Assembly (NCBI GenBank): GCA_963576475.1
Contig: OY754977.1
Span: 32,615,672-32,679,671, forward strand
Direction: 5' to 3'
DNA length: 64,000 nucleotides
Source: Molanna angustata
Lineage: Eukaryota; Arthropoda; Insecta; Trichoptera; Molannidae
A program made the translations under genes and the position numbers. The notes below the pieces were generated by a model. The model saw nothing but the letters and a program-made list of their open reading frames with translations. It had not been told where the DNA came from and did not search any database. This document shows positions 56,176 to 64,000 of this stretch, in pieces. Each line of letters opens with the position of its first letter. Position 1 is the first letter of the stretch.

Positions 56176-57472
56176 TCTATGGAAGGAATCAAATTATTCG
56201 AGTCTTACTCTATCCCACTCAAAATCTACCTCTGCACTCTTCTAGTCAACATCCGATTGACGATCATTAGTAAGTATATATTTTTAAGATATCAATATTA
56301 ATTTAATAATATGTAATCATTATAAAATTATTTTTGAATGTATGAACTTATTTGGAACTTATTCTGTGGACAGGGTAGCACAGTGACCATATTGAATATT
56401 ATGTGTCTGTTATGGAGAGGATATCTCAAATAATATTGCTATTGTGGTAACTATTAAAACTATTAGTGTGATATCCATTTTAATCATTTTCCATAATACA
56501 CGATATGGCTACTGATCACATATATACATGGAAATGTGATATAATATAGCTGCAGTCATTTACGCACAGTTATTACAATCTTTATAGTATTCATTTATAT
56601 AACATGATTTATAAAAATAAAAATATATTTGAAAAAAAAAACATATTTTTCATTTCACAGAAATTTTTTGCCATGTAAATTACAGGAGTACAGAAAATTT
56701 CGATAAACATATTTAAACAAAATAGAGCTGTCGTTTATGTATGTAGTATAAATGATTCATAATGTCTTATTCATAATGTTTCATTATATTGTTGTGATAA
56801 CATTTTATAGCTAAAACACACTGTATAAGCACTTATATTCTTGACTATTCATAATAACATTTATATAGTAATATAACAATAACTTTGCTATGATACTGTT
56901 TGAGCTGACAAAATCGCAATTAATTTGTGTTTCTCTGGTAATATAACATTGTTGTCAATGTTTAAATAAAATACAACTTTTCTTACAGCGTTTGTTCTTT
57001 ATTTTCATCTTTCATTTCGTGAATATCGTGAATATTTAGATGAAAAACCATAGCGAAAACTGGACCAATGAAAAAATGAGTTACCTTAAATTAATATAGC
57101 CATTCTCTGTTAATGGTTATGACAAATATTTTTGATACTCGTTTACCTCATATTAAGAAGTGAAACAATATGTTTGATCGTAATTATAATTATCTGTTTT
57201 TGTTTATTAATATGTGTAATGAAATAGAACGACGAAATAATATTTGAAATATTGTGCATTTTTTTTTTTTTTGAAATATTCACGTCACTTCACAAACATC
57301 AAAAAATATTGCCATGTTGCGACCATCGGCAACATTTGGGAATTATCAGAAATGTTGGGTCCCTATACTCTTTTTATATCTCTGTTAAAACAACCTTGGA
57401 TTGTGTTTATCTTATACAGGCATAATGAAGCCGATATATAATGTTATATATGTTATAATGAATAGAGATTTT

Positions 57473-57655
57473 TACAATGTTTTTAGCCCCAATTATTAAT
57501 GGAACGAGTCAAATTCCGAATCCTCCAATTATAGTGGGTATAACTATAAAAAAAATTATAATAAATGCATGGGCAGTAACTAGTACATAATAATTTTGAT
57601 CATTTTTAAGTAAAGATCCTGATATTCTTAGTTCAGTTCGAATTAAGAGACTTAT
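57473..57655 (-). pseudogene. COX1: Nuclear copy of mitochondrial COX1 (NUMT)
   Basis: The minus strand from 57652 reads [14 protein letters not shown], then [32 protein letters not shown]: the well-known block of cytochrome c oxidase subunit I (about residues 40-95). The Trp is TGA, a stop in the nuclear code but Trp in invertebrate mitochondria. Several changes (PGSLIGDDQIYN is altered, GNW became GIW, PDM is lost) show decay. About 180 bp; not functional. Confidence 0.88.
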
Positions 57656-58395
57656 ATACACTGTTACAAACCTAACACAAGTTATTATGAATAAGACTGG
57701 ATAACTTTTAACCGGTACGTTGAAAATTGCGTGCGTAGCTTTTCATAACCGTTTATTAAACTGCACACTGCACACCATATCAATAAATTTGCCTTTTAAC
57801 ATTAAAATGAGAAACAGTTTTCTATTAATTACATTTTAAGACAATTTGTATTACGCTGTTTTCATAAAACCTCACCACAAGGGTGCTTATTGACATAATA
57901 TTACAAATGTTCACTAATTTAAATACAATAGTGTTTGTACAGAAGTATGCAAAATAAAGTCATTTTGCTTTAAAACTAGTGTTCAAAATAAGTATTTAAC
58001 CCATTTAAATGAATGAATTCAAGTAGTATAATAAACATATACTAAGTATAATTATGACCTCTGACAATGTTGTCAAGTGAAAGCATCTATCAGTCAATAC
58101 TTTGATTATGTTATGATTTTGATGTAATATATTATAGAAAATTTTTGAATTACTGTCAATATTTCAAATGCAAGCCAGCGCATAAAGAAAAGTGCAAATT
58201 TGATGGTACTCGTATACAAAAAATGACAAAACTAGTATCATACCTTCATGGACAAAACATTCGAAATTCAGTGTTTCAAAATAAAACATAATAAGATACT
58301 ATATATTATATAATATTGAAAATTGGTTATATGATAAATATACTTTCTTTTAAAATACACAGAAACTAACAATACTATGATAAAGTTTTGATTTA

Positions 58396-58769
58396 CAGTG
58401 AAACCTCTATCTATCGTGTTTGAAGGGACCTAATGAATAAACTAGGAATGCAGGATTACAAAACGTATAGAAAAAAAAACACCTTAATATTAAAATGTTT
58501 ATAATTAATATTTAAATACATACATATTGCATAAAATAATCTTTCATTGTCATTTATTTTTTTACTGTCGTATAAAATCAACACTCTTTCGGCGTTATAT
58601 ATTATAAAATTTTCAGCATCTGGTATCAAATTTATGAATTTTGAATGTAATTTAAACAATAAATTCAGGAAAATGATATATTTTTGTATAAAATTAATTT
58701 AAACCTGCAGAAAAAATAACACATTGAGGAAAACGATTGTTTGGGGAACGATAGATAGAGATTTCACTG
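58396..58769. mobile_element. pogo-like MITE with TA duplication
   Basis: CAGTGAAACCTCTATCTATC at the left and its complement (GATAGATAGAGATTTCACTG) at the right, flanked by TA on both sides (58394-58395, 58770-58771). CAGTGnAACCTC-type ends occur in pogo/Tigger elements. 374 bp, with a short minus-strand ORF that I cannot identify. Confidence 0.8.
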
Positions 58770-59137
58770 TATTTATTGCTTTGATTGCATAAGATTGTTT
58801 TGATGTAATTACTTAAGGCAAATGATCACATTAAATATTTTCAATCCACATATGAATTATATGTGGTCTTGAATGAAAAAAAAAATTATGCTATATTACT
58901 TTTTGGAGGTCTTTTTTTGTAGATTCATTGAAAGAATATTAAAATTTCATTGAAAAAAATTTATTCAGATAAATATTTGTCATTCAAACTGCAATTTTTA
59001 CTTATGATAATAAGCAAAAGACAGTAAAATTATTAAAGCAGCTAAGATTCCTAATTAAAAAAGGCACATTATTCTGTTTCAAAAGGTTTTAGATTTGTCA
59101 GTATAATGAAAATGATTTGAAATTCAGACAATGGTTC

Positions 59138-59312
59138 TAGTGCATTACATACTTTTTAATCAACCGATAATGTGGTCGGGTTGAACAGCTTACTAGTTTT
59201 ATGTCAGATCGGACGACACCCAATTGTTATAATATGCAAACTTGCATACATCTTTATACTGATTGAGAACACGATCAAACAATCGGCCGATCAAAAAGTC
59301 TGTAATGTGCGA
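59138..59312. mobile_element. Short MITE
   Basis: CATTACATACTTTTTAATCA and the complement of TGATCAAAAAGTCTGTAATG... match with few differences (GCATTACAnACTTTTTnATC). About 175 bp, no ORF. Confidence 0.6.
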
Positions 59313-59379
59313 GTATCCTAAATGTATTTAAAGCAAGTATAATGTAAATTTTCCTAGGATAATTATTTATTTCAAATTA

Positions 59380-59764
59380 CAGTGGAACATCGATTTACAA
59401 ACATTCTGGAAGCGAGTAGGTACATCAATGATCATTTTTCATAAAGAAATAAAATATATAAAGTTTCAATATCCAGAAATATTATAATGCATATAATAAC
59501 GGAATATTCAGATCAGAATCACAGATTATTTGAAACAGATGGTTTATTAAAAAAAAATATTATCTAACAATGAACATATTTGACATAATATATACTGGAA
59601 AAAATATTACCTTCAAAAGGAAAACAAATCATACACAAGATACATACGTAATAGGCACAATAGATCAACATATGGTCGCGGTGCAGGGGCGTGTTGGACC
59701 CACTCCTAATAAATAATAATACATACGTAATGCTTCAAATACTCATACATCAGAAGTTCCACTG
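59380..59764. mobile_element. pogo-like MITE with TA duplication
   Basis: The left CAGTGGAACATCGATTTACA and right AAGTTCCACTG ends are inverted over the outer 10-12 bp, with TA on each side (59378-59379, 59765-59766). 385 bp, no ORF. Tip related to the MITE at 58396. Confidence 0.7.
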
Positions 59765-60536
59765 TAATTCATTAATACAACATTTATACCTAACACCATA
59801 TTTGTTTCTGTAATAATATGGAAACAGATGAAATTCTTTAACAGAAAATTAGATGTAGTAAATTGAATACAATGCATTATCTGAGAAACATGTAATATCT
59901 GATACGTTCAACAAACTTTATAAGGATATCAAATAATCAATACATTATTGTTTCCTCCACCTCCATTTATTATATTCACACATTCAACCCTAATAAAATA
60001 ATATAAACCCATCAATATACATATTAGTTAAATATCTTTCTCAAAAATAATTATTGTTCGTTAATATCTCAATCAATTAAAAAATAATATCTAAAAAACA
60101 AATGACAGATTGAAAGTTACTAAATCAATATTTCAAATTTATAAAGAATGTTTTGGGGTTTCCAAATAATTCTCAATAATTCAGTCAACTGTATATTTTA
60201 TTATAAACTGACTAATTGACAATTTGCCAATAAGTGATTGTTGTGTATTTAATGATCAAAATAATATGGATCGAAAGAGAATTTCTTGAACCAAGGGGTG
60301 AACTAAATGACTGAAAAAAAGACTTGTCAAATTCTAAAACCTAAAAAAGACAATATGAACATAGAAGTTTTACCTAACTGCATACATACAGCATCCTGAG
60401 TGACATCTTCCTCAATGCTAAGGGTGGTGACCACATTATAATGGTTATTTTTTCAATGTTCATAGTTAAAAACAAAAAATTATCTCAAATTCACATATAT
60501 AAAATATATGTAACTACTCACTTTTCTTGCGGTGAA

Positions 60537-60722
60537 TTTTTTTTTTTTTTTTTAAAAAATGAATATGTCCTTGTTAAACAAGTACATATACATCTTCCTA
60601 CGTTCCCTAAACTAAGCATAAATGCTTGTCCTATAGGTGAACGAGATCGGTCGAGGCAGGATTCGATCTCGCGACCACTGGATTACTAACCCAGCGCGCT
60701 AACCGCTCTGCCATCCACCCAT
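60537..60722 (-). mobile_element. SINE-C, full length
   Basis: On the minus strand: head GGCAGAGCGGTTAGCGCGCT, B box (GAGATCGAATCC), body ACCTATAGGACAAGCATTTA, oligo(A) end. Near-identical to 36326-36520. Confidence 0.92.
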
Positions 60723-60923
60723 CCAAATATAACCATATACATGAATTGTTTCAACAAATATAACCAAATGAAATTATAATGTTGAAAATTGATTTCAATC
60801 CCAATTTCGAATAAAATTAGAATTATAAAAAAGTTTTAAATTGTTTTATGGATTTATAAAACAATTTTAAACTATTTGCATTTCAAGAAAATCGAAAAAA
60901 TTAATAAATCACTGTCCACTAGG

Positions 60924-61220
60924 CAACGTTCCCTCTAATTTTTGTATTTTATGTGCGGACCTTCGACGCATCTGTGCAGTGGCGGTGCGATAAATTTACA
61001 CCCCCCCCCCCATAAACACACATACAATTTTTCATTAAAATATATATTTTTAGGGTATTTATTAATCACAGTGATTTTATATGTATAATAAAGCAAAGAT
61101 AATTTTTGTAATAAATAAAAAAGATAACTAAAATCTGTCAATGGAAACTTTCTTATATAATATTGACTGTGCGGAGACATTTTAGTAGGTATGCGCGCGC
61201 ACACCTTACAGGGAACATTG
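60924..61220. mobile_element. hAT-like MITE
   Basis: Ends CAACGTTCCCTCTAA and (complement) CAATGTTCCCTGTAA. The 8 bp before (CCACTAGG) and after (CAACTCGG) agree at six positions, a decayed 8-bp duplication as hAT elements make. Contains an 11-C run (61001-61011). 297 bp, no ORF. Confidence 0.65.
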
Positions 61221-62067
61221 CAACTCGGTCATATATATTTCTGTTTTAAACTGACAAAGGTATATAATTTTATAAATTGATTTATCTGCGCTGTCTATGG
61301 CTATTTTGCTGCGCAGAAAAAAAAAGATGACATTTTCTATGGTTTAGTTGTGTAAATAGCTCTAGCCTTATAATTATCTACTATTACGATTAAAACATAT
61401 CTCCATTACAAAAGTAGGTTCTTATCGAAATTGGGATTGGATTTGATGTCAAGAGTAGAGAGTGTGTGATTCATCTCTAATGATGGTTTTCAATAGACTT
61501 TATACCGGATAGTGCTTTATTCTATATTAATTAAATTAAAAATTGCAAATACTATGACTATTAGCAATGAACATTTAAAATTAGTTGTATTTATGAGATT
61601 TATATTACAAAATGGCAGTGCAGTTTATAATATCTATAAAAAAAATATGTAAAATCCATTCACACTTTTATAGTTTAAGGACACAAATAGTTACCATGTA
61701 AAGAAACATTCTTCAGGCAAGGTACAACCTATAGATAAAACTATAATCTCTACCTCGGAGCAACACTACCACATGAAAAATTATTTTGGTATTGAATTAT
61801 TAGATCGTTAAGTGACTTGACAAGAGGAAACATGATCTGAAAAATATTTCATACAGGGAAGTACATAATCAAATAACTCCTGACCAATTATGGGCAGCAT
61901 TTCATTTTTGCATAGTAAAGCCACAACTCCTAGTTCTCTTGCTATCAAGCGACGCACGATCACCACACATAGTTTTTGTGAATGCTCACTGACGTATATA
62001 ATATAAAAAAAATATTGTAATTATCTATTAGAATATTTAAAATTTCTATCAGTTTTATTCTAACTGT

Positions 62068-62282
62068 GCTGACCGCCGTGGCACAGTTGGTAAGCCGTTC
62101 GGTTTCTGTGCGGGCGTCCTGGGTTCGATTCCCAGCAGAGGAGAAATTTATTTAAATTTATTTCTCACGCAAATATTGCTTCTCTGGGCTGGAAACACTG
62201 GTTAGTTGGAAGAAATTGCCATACGGCAATAAACTCGCCACTTGCACAGGGTGCAAGGAAGTGTTTATTATTATTATTATTA
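62068..62282 (+). mobile_element. SINE-A, full length
   Basis: Head GACCGCCGTGGCACAGTTGG, B box GGTTCGATTCCCAGC, body GGAAACACTGGTTAGTTGGA, tail (TTA)n at 62267-62282. The best-kept copy of this family in the window. Confidence 0.95.
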
Positions 62283-62484
62283 TATTCAAATATGACGTAA
62301 TTTCAGAACCTTGAGAAATGTCATGCAAATGTTAACTCATAATAAAAAGAGGTATTTTCTCAAGAATATGTCAGAATTATGATGCCATTAAATTTCCTTA
62401 TGATTTAAAATATGACACGAAATATTGGTTTATGTCAGACGAACTTTGAATAATAAAGTGACAAAAATGTCTCCTCAACGTCAT

Positions 62485-63370
62485 GAGAATCCTGTATACC
62501 TTGGGTATACGGATGTACACAAATATGCACACTAAATTACCTTCTAATGTATGAAATACAAAAAAGTATTGTATGTACATCACCAAATCTGTTATATACA
62601 AAAAAAATCTTGAAGGATATATAAAATTAAGAGGTTTCTTTTAAATAGCAAGAGTCGTAATTAAAATATTAAAAAACTCAGCTGGTAGATTTTCATATTC
62701 TCTTTCGATTGAAGTAAAAATGTACTTCATAGGCCTTGTAGTTGTTTAGTTACTGACAATAAAAAATTTAAACAGGGTTATATTAAAACTAATTTTACAA
62801 AAAAAGTATTAAACAAATTCAAATTTCAAAATAGTCACGCAATAGAACAGCGGTCGGGGAACTTTTTTAACCATTACACCAATTTTTTTTGCGTAAGTCG
62901 ATATTACCCCTTTCCCCCATTTTGAAAAGAAGACAATCAATGTATATTTAATATTTAAATAAACAGTATTTATTGAATTAATTTACACAGAAAATAAAAA
63001 AAAAAGTTACATGAAAATATTAAGTAGGTATGTAATAGTCAAACAAAATAAAATTCTCAAATTGGATAAAACAAAAATTCAGATTTTCAGGTTTCCCTTT
63101 TAGTTTTTGGAGAAATGATGTTGCTTCATGTTTGATGCAATTACTTCAAAATTGGGATTTTTTAATGTAAGTAGCATAGCACCTGAATTGATTAAGTTTG
63201 TAAAAATACTAACACATTTATGAAATAGCAAACTAGAAAAATTTCCTTATTACCCCAAAAAAAACATTTTTACCCCATTTGGGGTAATTTACCCCGGTTC
63301 CCCGACCGCTGCAATAGAATAGATGTTAAAATAAACAGCATTTTTTTTTCGAAGACATATCTTTTTGGGA
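62485..63370 (+). repeat. Dispersed repeat family R, copy 3, split by a hAT-like element
   Basis: CCTGTATACC, GGGTATACGGATGTACAC, AAATTACCTTCTAATGTATG, then GTACTTCATAGGCC and AAGTATTAAACAAATTC up to 62847, continuing after the insert as CAATAGAATAGATGTT and GAAGACATATCTTTT. Matches copy 2 at 39030-39380. Confidence 0.8.
62848..63311. mobile_element. hAT-like MITE with perfect 8-bp target duplication
   Basis: Inverted ends CAGCGGTCGGGGAAC and GTTCCCCGACCGCTG. Direct repeat CAATAGAA at 62840-62847 and 63312-63319. A second inner pairing (TACCCC blocks) extends the hairpin. 464 bp, no transposase. The 8-bp duplication and CAG tip point to the hAT superfamily. Confidence 0.92.
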
Positions 63371-63397
63371 TTTATTTATCCTTCTATAGACTCTAAA

Positions 63398-63705
63398 CGC
63401 GACGTCCTACGTAGGCGATTCAAAGCGAACGTGATTGCGAATTCAATGCGATGTTGTGCGATGCGGCGGTTCTGTCCTGCATGCGCGCGAATCGCGCTTC
63501 TGACATTATACTTAACATAAAAAAACTATGGCACCGCTTCCAATTCGCGCGAAAATATCAAACCAACTGATCGCGTTCGTTTCGCTTCGCGCCGCATCGT
63601 AACCTACTCGCAGTTGGTAACGTAGGAAACTTCCATAGTTACCGACTGTTTGTTAAATTCCCGCTGCTTCGCGTTCGCTTTGGATCGCCTACGTAAGACG
63701 TCGCG
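63398..63705. mobile_element. GC-rich MITE with long TIRs
   Basis: The left arm CGCGACGTCCTACGTAGGCG, ATTCAAAGCGAACG and the right arm in complement (CGTTCGCTTTGGATCGCC, TACGTAAGACGTCGCG) pair over about 34 bp. The interior is rich in CG and GCG words (ATGCGCGCGAATCGCG), unlike all flanking DNA. No ORF. Confidence 0.8.
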
Positions 63706-64000
63706 TAAGACACAAAATCAGTAAAAAAAAATGTGATAATTTTGATACAAGGTAGAAAAATATATCGGAAGTATTATAAACTTGGAATTAAAGATGATCA
63801 ATTTACTGTACTATATACAAAAAATAAACACCAACAGTGTAATAATTAATAATGAAAATAAATAAATTAAGGATTGGAAAAGTATCATTTTAAATGTTAA
63901 TATCCGTTCAATTTATTTCTCATTTAACGCTATGTGCAAACAATATTGGTTATATTTGTTTCATTTTATCATGAAAGGCATTTAATTTTTACTTTATATG

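Noticed and set aside
16734..62282. tRNA-like sequences with A and B boxes
   Set aside because: Each is followed by the same family-specific body and A- or ATT-rich tail and cannot form a proper acceptor stem; they are SINE heads, not tRNA genes.

Overview
This is a repeat-rich, AT-rich stretch of insect nuclear DNA, most likely lepidopteran. The evidence for an insect is three genes of the insect DM4/DM12 family, a mitochondrial COX1 insertion that reads through TGA as Trp (invertebrate mitochondrial code), and an R4/Dong-type LINE, a clade first described from the silkworm. I see no bacterial genes, CRISPR arrays or functional tRNA genes.

Host genes. Three DM4/DM12 genes can be read exon by exon. 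Gene A lies on the minus strand at the left edge (exons at 1483-1316 and 336-1) and runs out of the window. Gene B (33321-39836, +) and gene C (48615-53182, +) are complete five-exon paralogues. They have matching intron phases and identical exon-4 lengths (108 nt). Each codes for a small secreted-type protein with the family's C-x5-C and C-x6-C cysteine pairs. Their function is unknown; the family is insect-specific and usually found in clusters.

Mobile elements fill most of the rest. (i) An R4/Dong-like LINE with one 967-codon ORF, minus strand, 8.3-11.2 kb, and a decayed relative at 15.8-16.7 kb; both are bordered by (TAA)n. (ii) A Ty3/Gypsy retrotransposon at 24935-29970 with two 299-bp LTRs, an extra ORF before gag, a canonical A AAA AAC slippery site between gag and protease, and two +1 frameshifts in poly(A) runs. 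(iii) A 4.15-kb pogo/Tigger-type DNA transposon at 44385-48531 with TA target duplication, a DDE transposase carrying a C-terminal PHD-like finger, and a 1-nt frameshift after its DNA-binding domain. (iv) Several 5'-truncated LINE pieces (RTE-like and Jockey/CR1-like). (v) At least three tRNA-derived SINE families. (vi) Many foldback or MITE elements, some with clear target duplications (hAT-like at 62848-63311, pogo-like at 58396-58769 and 59380-59764).

Tandem repeats are numerous. Gene B alone holds four unrelated minisatellites in its introns (40, 33, 16 and about 71 bp). The 40-bp array seems to have grown out of the splice-donor sequence of exon 2.

The stretches not listed as features (about 1484-2060, 2130-2775, 2900-3335, 5500-6370, 7565-7985, 12420-13145, 13660-14555, 14740-15820, 17350-18435, 19055-20445, 23735-24930, 40855-41360, 42875-43660, 43925-44380, 54030-55580, 56180-57470, 57660-58390, 59770-60530, 61225-62065, 63710-64000) are AT-rich and show me no gene or recognisable element. 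I did not find a new multi-gene system. The most unusual observations are the splice-donor-derived minisatellite, the nested TAA-targeted LINE/SINE pair, the ORF layout of the Gypsy element, and the pogo insertion sitting directly in front of gene C.
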